This document shows, piece by piece, positions 27,001 to 37,546 of a DNA stretch of 64,000 bases (within the stretch, counting starts at the first letter, position 1; every line of letters begins with the position of its first letter). Under the pieces are notes generated by a model. It was not told where the DNA came from, searched no databases, and saw only the letters and a program-made list of their open reading frames with translations. Source of the DNA: Trogon surrucura (taxonomy: Eukaryota; Chordata; Aves; Trogoniformes; Trogonidae); contig CM036629.1 of the NCBI GenBank assembly GCA_020746105.1, forward strand, positions 1,309,501 through 1,373,500, read 5' to 3'. The translations under genes and the position numbers were made by a program.

Positions 27001-29896
27001 GCAACACGTCCAGGCAGGACGCTGCCTTCGCCTGGAAGGAGCAGTGGGGCTTGTGGTTCATCTGTCTTGGGAACTTACTTGGTGAAATGTCACCTCCTGG
27101 TGGGAAAGTGCAAGTTCTGAGTCACCACCGTGGACGGAACTAACCGGCGGTCTCTTTCCCTTGCAGCTTCTTGTCTCTCTGCTGTTCTTCTCCCTCGTGG
27201 ATCTCATCTCGTCAAAAATAGCACCAAAGGTAAAAGTCAGCCCTGGGGGAATTCTCATGAGCCTAAATGCTCTTGATCTGCTGCCTAAAAGGAAGAGGAA
27301 TATTGGTTTCCAGATGGTTTAATGCTGTTAAATGAAGGAGCAAAAATTATGAGTTTCTTCGAGCAGCTGTGTCTGTCCTAAACCTCCTCCCGCCTGTGAA
27401 TGCTCGTTTCTGTCCAGTCATTGCCTTCTGAGCTTCGAAGCGCAGCCCTTTGCGTAGCTGCCTCGCAGGTGGGATCAGGGAGCGAATTCAAATTCGAAAA
27501 ACAATTGTTTGGTCTCATACTCTGCCTCTGGGAGAGTCTGGAGTCATTGAGGAAAGGTACGAGCAAACAGATCTGGGAGATCATTCCAAGCAAAACGAGT
27601 AACACAAAAAAACCCAACCAAAACCTAAAACAATTCCAGGATGTCATTGGATGAGTTAGAGGGGGAAAAAAAAAATCTGCTTTGGAGTGGGGGTTGGTGC
27701 ACGATGTGCACTTGAACTCTTACGGGGGATTCCTTTCTGCTTTGATGCAACTAAAGCTGAAAATAAACTAGATCTGTCCTTTCTGATACGCAGGAAGGAG
27801 TCGATTTTCCGACGTCTCTGCAATGGGCTCTGGAGATCTTGCAGTGCCTGGAGGACAGGGGTGCATCCTGGCCACTTCTCTTCCATTCCCTGGAGAAAGG
27901 TGAGTCCTGCCTCCCAGGGGCAGAAAGGAGAGGTTGGGCGCTTATTGTGGAAGGAAATATCTGGAATACTCTGCACCTCCTTCGCTGCTGGAGAAGCACG
28001 TGAGGTGGCACGAGGACCGCTCGGGATGCTCAGCGCTTCTCTTCGCCCCTTGCAGACTCCAGAAAATACAGCGTCCTGCGCAGCGCCGTCTCGGCCCGGC
28101 ACCTCCGGCTCTTGCCCATCGCGTTCTACAGGTAACAAACGTCCCGCCGGGCTCAGAGGTGGTTGAAGGGGCTCATGGCTTGCACGCACAGCAGCTGGCA
28201 CGGAGACACCGGCACTGCTGGCCCTCTGGATGGGCTGTGCGGGACGGAACGCTCGATCGTGGCAGGATTCCTATTTAAGGAGCTCCGTACCTTTTGCGAG
28301 AAGTTTCCCTCCAGCTTGGTGCTCCAAGCAGGAGCATCCCTGGCCGTGGGGTGGCCCTGCACACGAGGAGGACTTGGGAAACAGATGGTGGCAAGAGCAC
28401 CGGCTGCATTTGCCTCGTGTCGTTCTGTGAGTCTGCCTCGGTGCCGGCGCTGACTGGGCACCGTGTGTCACCTCCTGCAGCCTCACCCCTTGCTTTCGCC
28501 AAGAGCTGCTCACCAGAGAGCCAGCCTTCCTCTATGCAGCGCTCGATTCGTACATCCAGCTGCTTCGGCTCTTCGTGGAAGGGGAAGACCTGCCGCAGCC
28601 TGATCGAGCGGGGCAAAGCCCAGACCCTACAGAGCACGTGAGTGAATCCCCATTTCTCTTTTTCCCCTCTTGCAACTGTCAATCCTCATCTCTCTCCCTT
28701 CCCCTGCCACTTGCAGCATCCAGCTGGTACTTGATCGTGCCTTGGCGCTGAGAGAAGCTGCCACCCCAAACCTAAGCTGCCCAAGTGATCTGCTTAACCT
28801 GTGAACACCCCCTGGGTGCGGCGTGCCCCCTCCCGTTTCGCTTTGGGATGCGGGACCAAGAGCTGGAAGCACTCGGCCTCCCATCAGCCACGTCTCTTCC
28901 TTGTCTTCTCCAGGGGGATCCCTTGGAGGTGATTTCCACAGCTCGGCGGTTCCTGCTCGGTGCGATCCCGCGATGCCCTGCCCAAAGCTTTGGAAACATA
29001 CGACCGGTGGGTTGAAATTTGTTTTTTTCCCCCCCCTTTTCTCCCAGCGGGTGAGAGCTGGGAGCGCTGCTGCTGCCTGTGCAGCCTGGCCCAGGCACCG
29101 ATCCTGTGCCGGTGCTCAACTCCTGATGCTGCTCAGTCAGCGCCGCATCCTCCTCCCTCTCCCAGGCTCCATCTTTCTCCGTAGTGTTCAACCCTGCTCA
29201 CCTACATCCCCACTCTTAACACTGGGGCTGGGGGAAAATCCCAAGCACGATGACATCGCAGGAGGGGACAGAATCACAGAATTGCCCAGACTGGAAAAGA
29301 CCTTTAAATAATCGAGTCCAGTCATTAACATAAAACTGACAAGTCCTCGACTAAACCACATCCCTGAGCGCTGTGTCTGCCTGACCCTTAAATCCCTCCA
29401 GGCACGGGGTCTCCGTCGCCCACTGCCCTGGGCAACCCTTTCCATAAAGAAATCCTTTCTAATATCCAACCTAAACTTTCTCTGGTGCAACTTGAGGCCA
29501 TTCCCTCTTGTCCTATTGCTTGTTACTTGAACAGACCCCTCCCCACCTCACTACACCCTCCTTTCAGGGAGTTGTAGAGAGTGAGAAGGTCTCCCCTCAG
29601 CCTCACTTTTTCCAGTTCCCTGTCTAGAGCCCTCCAGACGTTTCCCACGAGCCCAGAGACCCGATTAGTTCCGTGCGAGTCGGCCACAGCTTCTCCCTGC
29701 CTGCAGCAAAACGCTCCCGTGCCGCCGTAACTCGCTTCGGGGAAGCGCGAGCAGGTCTAACGCTGGCTCTTTGCCCTCTTCCCTCCAGCTCCTGGCTACG
29801 TGTGAAGAACTGGACCCGGAGCTGGGAGCCACCCTCCTGCGCTTCTCAAGCCCCGACGCAGCCGTGGAGCTGGACGAGGAGCTGGTCCTGTTCTGA
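1..29896 (+). CDS. FANCA: FANCA, Fanconi anaemia core complex subunit A (5' end outside window)
   Basis: FANCA is the large helical subunit that with FANCG and FAAP20 helps the nuclear core complex ubiquitinate FANCD2-FANCI in crosslink repair. Exons: 1-21, 471-613, 1152-1247, 2688-2761, 3771-3883, 4982-5064, 5497-5530, 7876-7942, 8483-8595, 9200-9276, 9602-9743, 10374-10507, 11473-11583, 12032-12127, 12228-12287, 13471-13559, 13945-14005, 14115-14164, 14383-14459, 16830-16934, 17474-17622, 18092-18162, 18820-18919, 19682-19881, 20205-20301, 20525-20701, 21778-21851, 22264-22392, 22824-22890, 23136-23302, 23527-23629, 24059-24118, 24503-24607, 25224-25336, 26146-26287, 27167-27229, 27794-27899, 28056-28131, 28481-28637, 28914-29006, 29789-29896. 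All phases join, giving 1366 codons plus stop. Recognisable blocks include [33 protein letters not shown]-like [50 protein letters not shown] and the terminal VLF. The first exon here ends at the phase and position of human exon 3, so about 88-94 residues and the promoter lie to the left. Introns after 3883 and 26287 use GC donors. No frameshift or stop was seen. Confidence 0.97.
2961..3060 (+). repeat. 24-bp tandem repeat in a FANCA intron
   Basis: One 20-bp unit (2961-2980), three near-identical 24-bp units (2981-3004, 3005-3028, 3029-3052) and a partial unit, based on GGGTAGTTAGTTAGCAGGGG plus CTGT. The first unit lacks one TTAG. Confidence 0.95.
3956..4588 (+). mobile_element. CR1 LINE fragment (ORF2 3' part and 3' end)
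   Basis: Sense-strand CR1 sequence in a FANCA intron. The reverse-transcriptase tail ([48 protein letters not shown]) is open from about 3930 to 4541. It ends with the CR1 3' consensus GAGGTCCCTTCCAATCCC and TGTGATTCTGTG. Confidence 0.95.
6426..7284 (+). mobile_element. CR1 LINE fragment
   Basis: About 860 bp in the FANCA intron 5531-7875, sense strand, with the usual CTGGAGAGCTGGG and CTGCCCCTCTGCTCTGCCCT blocks and the 3' end CTCTGTGATTCTGTGG. Its reading frame is broken by stops and shifts. Confidence 0.95.
10029..10125 (-). mobile_element. CR1 3'-end remnant, antisense
   Basis: Begins ATAGAATCACAGAATCATAG and continues GGCTGGAAGGAACCTCAGAG, the reverse complement of the CR1 3' tail, in a FANCA intron. 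Confidence 0.9.
10250..10297 (+). mobile_element. CR1 3'-tail remnant, sense
   Basis: The short stretch around CAGAGGTCTTTTCCAACCTT followed by AACGATTCTG resembles the last bases of a CR1 copy. Too short for certainty. Confidence 0.5.
15255..16040 (+). mobile_element. CR1 LINE fragment
   Basis: Sense copy of about 785 bp in the FANCA intron 14460-16829, from TTATGAAATTCAACAAGGGC to CCCTTCCAACCCCCAACATC. Reading frame interrupted. Confidence 0.95.
24806..25020 (+). mobile_element. CR1 3' fragment
   Basis: Sense copy of about 215 bp including GGCACAGGCTGCCTGGGGCA, GGGCTTGATGATCTTAGAG and the terminal TTATGATTCTAT, in a FANCA intron. Confidence 0.95.
26905..27030 (-). mobile_element. CR1 3'-end fragment, antisense
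   Basis: Begins ACGGAATCACAGAACGG, followed by GGGTTGGAAGGGATCTCTGG and ACACGTCCAGGCAGG, in a FANCA intron. Confidence 0.93.
29268..29645 (-). mobile_element. CR1 fragment, antisense
   Basis: Starts ACAGAATCACAGAATTGCCC and extends through CCACTGCCCTGGGCAACC and GAGAAGGTCTCCCCTCAGCC, in the last FANCA intron. Confidence 0.93.
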
Positions 29897-29961
29897 GCGC
29901 GGGGACGAGGTCGTCCCTTTCACACCGGTGCTGTCTAGTTTCAAAATTACTTTGTAAATAA

Positions 29962-29967
29962 TTTATT
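29962..29967 (-). terminator. ZNF276: ZNF276 poly(A) signal
   Basis: On the minus strand this reads AATAAA. It is the only canonical signal seen between the ZNF276 stop codon at 30451 and the last FANCA exon, so ZNF276 probably has a 3' UTR of about 500 bases ending inside the FANCA 3' UTR. Confidence 0.7.
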
Positions 29968-29995
29968 ACAAGCATAACCATGAAGCTCTTGTTAC

Positions 29996-30001
29996 AATAA
30001 A
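29996..30001 (+). terminator. FANCA: FANCA poly(A) signal
   Basis: A canonical AATAAA lies 100 bases after the FANCA stop codon, giving a very short 3' UTR. Cleavage would be expected about 10-30 bases further on, past the ZNF276 signal that points the other way. Confidence 0.85.
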
Positions 30002-30450
30002 AAGTAAGGTTACAAATTTCAGTTTAGGCTTGCTTTGGGAATCGTAAAATCCTTTTTTTTTTTTTTTTAAATTTTAAAACAAGAAGTCTGCTTAAAGTCA
30101 CTCGACTGTCCTGTGTACCCTTAAAGCCCCCCCCCACCGAGGGCATTTCTGTGCAGGCAGGGAACAGTTGTGGCCACCTCTGTGCCTACAACTGCGTGGG
30201 GGCGGGGGGAAGAAGGGGCGACCCCCTGCCCCTGGGGTTAGACAGACTCTTAGTACAACACTGCTGAATCGGACGTGAGCATGGAGAAATCACAGCATGA
30301 TAACAAAAGCTTTTTCTCTGAGCAAGCTGAAGCTAATTCCACTTGAGTTCTTTGGGGAGACTAAAAAAAAAAATTAAAAAAAATCTCTCCACTCTGGCGT
30401 ACGGTTTTTCTAGCGGGGCTGGACTGGGAAAGCTTCCCTGTCGCCTGCCC

Positions 30451-33400
30451 TCAGGTGGGCTCCTGCTGCGCTGTCACTTCTGGCTTTACAGCCTGGCTTT
30501 CTGAAGTCCCTGAAGTATTTAGGAGGAGGATGGGCTCTGGCTCCAGTGGCTTGGCTTTGTCCTGAGTCTGGGTCAGAGGGTGCACCATGGACATGTGGAC
30601 GTTAAGGTTATGGGCCTTCTCGAAGCGCTTCCCGCACTGGTCGCAGGCAAACTCCAGCTCCGTCTCGGCTTTGTGTTTGGTCATGTGGTACTTGAGCGAC
30701 GCTCGCTGCCTGCACTGGAACCCGCAGATTTCGCACCTGCAAGGCAAAGCACCGAGCCTGAAGCCATGGTGGTCGCTCTCTGGCACGCTGAACCAGCCCC
30801 TGCAGCCTCCGCGCTGCTTCACTCGGGCAAGCTACAGCTACCTCAGTCACGCAACGCGATTCTGCTCCCCAGGGTCACCGGCTGAACTCCAGAGGGTGAC
30901 AGGAGGAGAAGGAGGTGTGAGATTTGCTCAGTAAGGGGAAGTTCTGCAGCTTTGTTGATGACCATTTCAAGTGGTTCAGGCAGGGTTCGTATCACAGCAT
31001 GACCCTGCGCTAAAGGCAGTGGCTGCGAGAGCTTCACAGAATCATAGAACCACTCAGGCTGGAAAAGACCCCTGGGATCATGGAGTCCCACCACTAACCC
31101 TGCTCTGCCAAGCTCAACCCTAAACCATCTCCCCCAACCCCACATCTCAACGACCTTTAAACCCCTCCAGGGATGGGGACTCCACCTCCTCCCTGGGCAG
31201 CCTGGGCCAAGCTCTGACTGCTCTTGCTGGGAAAATCATTTTCCCAGTGCCCAGTGTGACCCTCCCCTGTTGCAGTTTGCAGCCGTTCCCTCTTGTCCCA
31301 TCGCTCGTTACCCGTGAGCAGAGCCCAGCCCCAACCTCTCTGCCCCGTCCTGTCGGGCAGTTGCAGAGAGTGAGGAGGTCTCCCCTCAGCCTCCTCTGCT
31401 TCACACTCAGCAGCCCCAGCTCCTTCTGTCGCTCTTCATCAGATTTACTCTCCAGGCCCTTCACCAGCTCCGTCATCCTCCTCTGCACTCGCTCCAGCCC
31501 CTTGAGATCTCTCTTATATTAACTATCTTGTGTTGAGTATCTTTTTGTATTGAGGTGCTGCCCTGATCCCTCTCCTCAACTACAACTGGAGGGTGGGTGT
31601 GCACTTACTGGAGGGGCTTTGCTCCCGAGTGCCGCATCTGGTGGACCGAGAGGTGTTTGCGTTGCTTAAAGGTCTGCCCGCACTCGTCGCAGATATAGTT
31701 CCGTACCTCTGCACGGGAGAAAGGGAAGGAGGCGTCAGTTCTGCCACGTTCCAAGCACGTGAAACACACACACGTGGCTGCCCGAGCTTCCCGGCAGAGC
31801 CCGAATGCGTCCCCCTGCCTCACGTCCCCCCCACGCCACGAATCGCCGGGTGGTCGTACCGCACCTGTATGAATGAGCTTCACGTGACGCTGCAGGTACC
31901 GGTCGATCATGAACACCTTGTTGCAGCCGGGGTGAGGACAGGGCCTCTCCCGCACCTCCTCGTGATGCTCTTTGATGTGTTTCTGTCAAGAAAGGACAGA
32001 TCTCCTGACCGTGGGGCAAAAACACTCCCGTCCTCCCCTAAAATGAAACTCCACTGTGAAAAAACAGACTTGCATCCAAATCTACCCCCCGGCAACCCAG
32101 TTTTAGCAGGGCACAGCAGGGCTCTTTCCTGCTTCCAGAGCAGGAGGAGCTCCTGCTGCCTTTGGGAGCACAGAAAGCAAGCCTCCGACCGCTTCGTTTT
32201 GTCACTCGCTGCCTCCTGCAGAGCTACGTAGCGAGTTAAACCTCTCGGAGAGGCTCTCCTCATGTGGAAACACTCAAAAGCTACGGGTCGGGGACAGGAA
32301 CAAACCCTGAACTGACCTTCATGCCATCCGCTCCTCTGTAGACGGCCGTGCAGCCCTGGTAAGGACACTTGTAAATCGTCGGCAGCTCCTCCCTGCAAAG
32401 CAGAGGCTGCCGTCAGCCAGCGGGTCAGCGGGCCGAGCGGGCGTGCTGCCTGGCCCCCGCCTGCTCCTCCTTACCTTTCACATTTGATTTTTTTTTTCCA
32501 GCCTGGTTTAGGCCCCGGCTTCTTCCTTATTTTAGGCTCCTCCGCCTTCTTGGCTTCTTTGCCGTCGCTTTTCTTGCTAGAACCCCTCGGAGAAGGAAGA
32601 AGGGCAGCGGTTTAACGCTTGATCTTTTAGTCCTCTCACCTGATCATCCCCGAGCGTAACACCTGGCCACGACGGCTTAGCCCGACGCGTGACCCGGCAA
32701 AGCAGGAGCTCACGCACGCGTCCAGCCCACGTGAGCCACGCTATGGTTGCCAGTGCTGGGCTCAGGGATGAGGGATGTGGCCCAGCTTCAATCCGACAGG
32801 GAGCTGGGGATGCCCAGGGGCTGAGGCAGGGCCGTGACCTCCAGGCGGGGACGCGGGGAGAACCGAGGCCGTGAAGAAGAAGCCATCACGCCAGCCCGAG
32901 CGCGACCAAAGAGCCACAGAGGTGGCACCAGCCCGGAGAGCTCCGCTAATCGCGCGGCAAGGCCCTTACTTCTTCTCGGGGTAAGGCTCGAAGGAGTCGT
33001 CTGAAGATTGCACGTTTCTCTTCTCGTTTTCGTCGTCGCTCAAGAAGTCCCTGAGGGAGAGAAGACGCGCTTTACCCAACCGGCACCAGGCTGGCCCCTC
33101 TGCACCGGCAGCGCTACGTGTTTGGCGTTCCCAGCGCGTCCCTCTCCCCCACAGCGCAGCAACCGAGGCTCCACGTGTTCTCCGCCCCCGTGATCTCTCC
33201 CAAGCAAACGCAGCAAACGGCAGGCTCGGGTCCTTTTAGGACTAGATCTCTGTAAGAATAATTGAACCACCGTCAGGAGAACAAAAAAACCCAAAAACGG
33301 CCATTGCTGAAAAAAAACTATTAATCATCGAGGGATGTTGCGATGACTTTCTGTGCTGGGAGAAGTAATTTTGTAGAGCAAGGGTGTCACATAATTGTCT

Positions 33401-36400
33401 GGCATAGGTTCATCAAGCTGTGAGTCATTCTGAATTCCCTTCCCCGTAGCGGCCACGTAGATTTGGGCTTTTCTTTTTCCTCTTTTAAGTCCTAAGCCAC
33501 AGAAGCAGCGATGAATTCTGAAGCCAGGGAACGGGCAATAAAGCGTCGCGGCGCTTCCAGCGTGACAGCTGCCAGATCGAGCTGACACGCTGAAATAATT
33601 CTGCACGTGGCCATTTGGTACTTTAGACTCGGAGCGGCTGGACTCATTTATCAGTGATTTACAAGCCTCTCTTTAAATGCCTACGCTTGAACAATTGAGC
33701 CAAATCTTCAATCATAAAGGCTGCTAAGCTGCCACCACCCCACCCACTCCCACTTCATCGTTCTCCCAGTGAGTACAGGGAGGGGGATTTCTCCCAGCAC
33801 CACCCCTTGCCTGTGTTCCCACACTGTCCCCGAGCCGCCGCAGAGGGAAACCGCTCCCGGGTGAGGCAGGAGCTCTCGCAGCCCGTCCCGGCAAGGGTCC
33901 CGTGTGGTTCCTTCCCCGGGGAACGGAACAGGACTGGGTTTGCTGAAAGCAGCCAGCCACCACGGAAAGCACGGACACGCCAAATCCCTCCACCCCACAG
34001 GAGAGGGAGCAGCGAGGCGGGGAGACAAGCACACGGGCAGCGTGAGCCGTGTCGCGGCCACTGCGGAGCCTCTGAGGGTCCTCGAGGGCCAGGGTCGCTC
34101 AGGGAGCAAGAGCTCTCTGAGGGCGGCTCATTTCATACTCGCAAAGACGACATTTTTAGGCTATTTTAAAACCCACTCTTCTCTCACCCCTCAGAAAGGT
34201 CACTGAACTCGTCTTTTACCCGCTCATCCGACGTTGCAGACAGAACCTGCTTCCCACTCAACTGTCCTAGGGAATGAAGGAGAACACGGTGCGTTACAAG
34301 GAAAAGCAGCGACAACGAGCCAGCGGTGACGGCTGCTGAGAAGGAACCGACCTGAAAACACGCGCTCCTCGGTTATTTAACCCAACCCGGTGTGCTCGCA
34401 GGTGGCTCTCCCCGCAACCCAGGGACAGGACAGCCTTTAGCTCACAGCTCCCACGAGCAGCTTTTGGTTTCCCCCCAAAGCCACCTGCTCCGTAACCAAA
34501 AGACTCGTTCCCGGGTGAGTCCTGGCTGCCGTTCCTCCTGCCAGCAGTGGGCACCTCCCGCGCCTGCCAGAGCTGAGCACAGCCCGACTTCTGCAACTCA
34601 AAACGGGTGTTAATCCCTCTCTTCTGGAAGCAGGCGCTCGGGGGAGCTCAGCATCAAGCCCACGTTAACTCAGCCCACCCGGCAACTCTCCTTTGCACCC
34701 AAAAGGGGCTCCTGGGCGGGGTCTGGATTGAGCAGAAAGAAATATCTGGAGGTATTTCTGCTGGAGAACATTCTGCCCAGCTCGGCAGGCTGGAGCGGGG
34801 CAGTGGGGTCCCACCAGCCCGGCACGGGCAGGTCTCAGCCCCGCGATCAGAGGGGAAACAGCGCACAGGGCGAGAAGACTGTTGCTTTTTCTGCGTGACA
34901 TGGTTGGCTGGACCTGTGTTTCCCATCCCTTCAGAGCTCCCGAAGAGGGGACCCTGAGCCAGCTCGCCCCCAGGGGCCCAGGGGGAGCTCGGGAGGCGAA
35001 TCCCTTACCTGTGGCACTGCTCACCGGTGACACGGGCTGCGGCAGGGCTTTCTCCTGCAAGGAGGCCGCGCCATCCAACTGCGAGTGAGACGAGTCTCTG
35101 TCCTGCGGCGGCTCATTCTCTGTGTTCAGTGGCACCGCCACGCTCCCTTTGTTGGCAGGCTGCTGGCAAGGAGTCGTCTTTACTGAAGCATGCTGGGGCC
35201 TGGGAGCGGGAACAGCCTCGGGATTGTCCGCCCCGTTGTCAGTCAAGCGCTGTGCCGCACTCTTGTTCCATTCCCGTTTGACGGCCAGGGCGCTGTCGAC
35301 GAGCAGAGCGCTACAGTCCGAATCCGTGTCCATGACGTAGTCGTGCCCGTCACCGCAGCCCCAGACGGCGCGGATGATGCCGCAGTACTCGGAGGACAGC
35401 ACGCTCTGCAGGCTGGGCACCGAGGGGCAGCTCCCGGCGTGGGCGTGCGTCCACATCACCAGGCTGTGCAGGCACTGGGGGCTTGAGGTGATCAGGTCCA
35501 CTGTCGAGGGGGAAGAAGTGTCGCTGTCGGTCCTCTGGGCTGACCCTGGGCACAGCCGGCCGCAGGGAGGGACCTACTGCCCCTCGGGGAGGTGACGGGG
35601 CTGCGGACCCACTCCTGCGCTGCGCAGTGGGAGACACCCTACAGGCAGGGGCAGCCCCTTTGTTCATTTTACAGCTGAAAGGGTATTTTATGGCTAAAAG
35701 CACATTTCTGATTGCCCCCCGATGGTGGCTAGGACAGACCTGGCACTGACACCCACACCCCGGCACCCGTTCGTCTCCACTCAGGGATGCTGGTGCCAGC
35801 GTGGATCCTCCCGGGCAGCCAGAGAGGGGGAACCATAACCAGCCACACCAGGGCACAATCCCCCACGCCGAGGAAATCGGGAACTGCCCGGCTGTTTGGT
35901 CGCTCCCCAACACCCGTAAAACCCAGCCGCTCATGCGCGGAACCACGCAAAGTGAAAGGGAAGCAACTCTGGGAGCGAGAACTCACCCAAACACGAGGCA
36001 CCTGCTTCCGTGCCCGGCTGGGGCTGCGCCGTGCCGCTCCTGCAAAAATCCAGAAGGGCACAGTGGGGTCTCAGTGGGGTGGTTACAAGGGGAACCACAC
36101 GCCAACAGACGGCGATTAAGCAGCTCCCAAAGAGAAAGAAACACACGTACTTTCCTTTCGACCTCGCGTGGCCCGTGGGGGATGCGTTGACCCTCTGGAT
36201 GAAGGTCCTGAGGACGCTGCGGCATTTGTAGAACTGGGCATGGCACTTCTTGCAGACGAACTGCGGGAGCGCGGGGTCCTGCCGCACCGCCACGCCGACC
36301 AGGCGCTGGAAGTCGGCGAAGAAGACCTGGTCCACGCGGCGCTGCTTCTCCGAGTTCTCCCCCATCACCGGCACCTTCCCGAAAGCATTGCGCAGGCTCC

Positions 36401-37393
36401 TGGAGCTGAACTTCCCGTGGCAGAGGCGACAATAGCCCGTGCTCAGGGCTCTGCCAATTCCTGCGGGGGAATTAGCGGAATCATTTCGAGCCGGTGCGCC
36501 CTTCCAGCATCCTGAGGGGGCAGGGAGTTGGGGCACGGAGCTCCTGAGCAGGAAGCTCGACCCGGAGCAGGATAGAAAGTGTCTCTCCCGGTTCAGGGCA
36601 TCCCCACTGTGCTCTGACTGCTGGAAAACTCCCCAATGCCGCCGATCCCGGTGCCGGTACCACACAGCCCTGCTCGAAACCCTCTGGTCCGTCCACCCAG
36701 GGACAGAGAAGGAGCAGGATCCCACCCGGAGCTGTCCGGTGATGACGGAAAGGGCCTTCAGAGCCATTCGGTGTCCAACCGGAGACCGGGACATTGACAG
36801 TTCGTCTCCGGCCGCCTGAATTTGACCCATTTGACGGTCAAACTTACCTCACACCGGCAGCCTTCGGCTACCGGCCTCCTCCAAACGGGCAGAGCTGCCG
36901 GGGCCGGCGGGGAGGGTCAGCTCCCGCCCGGGCTGCTCAAACTCCTTCGCCCCTCGCCGTTTACGGGCAGCATCGCCTGCCGGCGCCGCGGAGCCCCGGG
37001 CAGGGCGATCCGCTCCCGGGCTCTCCCGCCCCGAGCCTCGCCCGCGGGGTGCGGGCCCCCGACCGCCGGTGCCCCCCGCAGCGGCTCCGACCCTCCCCGG
37101 GGAGAACCGTCCCGGCGGCCGGAACGTCCGACAGCGGCTCCGGGAGGGCTGCGAGCCGCGTCCCCGCCGCCCTCCCGCCCCGGGGCTCGCCCCGCCGCGG
37201 CCTCACCTGCCTCCGGGGCCCCGCCGAGGGCGCCGGGCCGTGCCCAGGCCGGGGCCCACCCCGCGGAGGGCTCGGACCGCGCCGCCGCCTCGTCGCCGCG
37301 TTCCGCCGCCCCGCTCCGCCGCCGCGGCTCTGCTCCCGCCGCTCCGGGGCCGCCCGCGGCCGCCAGGAACCGGCCGCGCCGATCGCGCTTCAT
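30451..37393 (-). CDS. ZNF276: ZNF276, ZAD and C2H2 zinc finger protein
   Basis: A nuclear zinc finger protein of 615 aa (human 614). Exons in transcription order: 37393-37207, 36460-36151, 36039-35987, 35500-35025, 34246-34188, 33050-32970, 32576-32475, 32392-32317, 31982-31865, 31708-31609, 30736-30451. The start ATG opens MKRDRRGRFL, as in the human protein. A ZAD-type domain (about residues 70-160) has paired cysteines CRLC and CKKC. A basic, AT-hook-like stretch RKKPGPKPGWKKK precedes five C2H2 fingers (about residues 425-572): CPYQGC, CPHPGC, CDEC, CEIC and CDQC. The acidic exon 34246-34188 (SDERVKDEFSDLSEG) only joins in frame if the preceding donor is at 35025, not the equally good-looking one at 35009. 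Function beyond DNA binding is not evident from sequence. A CR1 copy sits in the last intron. Confidence 0.97.
31034..31560 (-). mobile_element. CR1 fragment, antisense on the plus map (sense to ZNF276)
   Basis: Starts TTCACAGAATCATAGAACCA and runs through GGGCAGCCTGGGCCAAGC and CCCTCTTGTCCCATCGCTCG, in the last ZNF276 intron. Confidence 0.93.
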
Positions 37394-37546
37394 CGCCGCC
37401 GCCGCCGCCGCCGCCGCGGGCCCGGCCCGGCCCGCCCCGCCCCGCGCAGCGCCCCCTGTCGGCCGGGAGGACGCCGCCGGTCCGCCCGCCGAGCCGCTTC
37501 CCCCGGCGCCGCCGCCCCGATCGCGCCGTTCCGGGCGGCGGCCGCC
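37394..37546. promoter_or_regulatory. Bidirectional CpG-island promoter of ZNF276 and VPS9D1
   Basis: The two start codons are 153 bp apart and point away from each other. The interval and about 0.5 kb on either side are extremely GC- and CpG-rich, with CCG triplet runs, GC boxes (CCCGCCCC) and no TATA box. A CTCF-like match GCGCCCCCTGTCGG lies at 37449-37462. The VPS9D1 start sits in an ideal Kozak context (GCCGCCATGG). The same head-to-head arrangement exists in human. Confidence 0.85.

Larger units (their letters stand above)
29897..30450. other. Convergent 3' UTRs of FANCA and ZNF276
   Basis: No coding exon lies here. The stretch holds the two crossing poly(A) signals, a T-run near 30052-30069, C-runs near 30128-30136 and A/T-rich sequence near 30363-30383. 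It should be transcribed as 3' UTR on the minus strand over most of its length and on the plus strand over its first ~120 bases. Confidence 0.75.

Noticed and set aside
35009-35024. ZNF276 donor at 35009
   Set aside because: It leaves one base and would put the next exon in a frame with an early stop; the donor at 35025 joins cleanly and matches human sequence.
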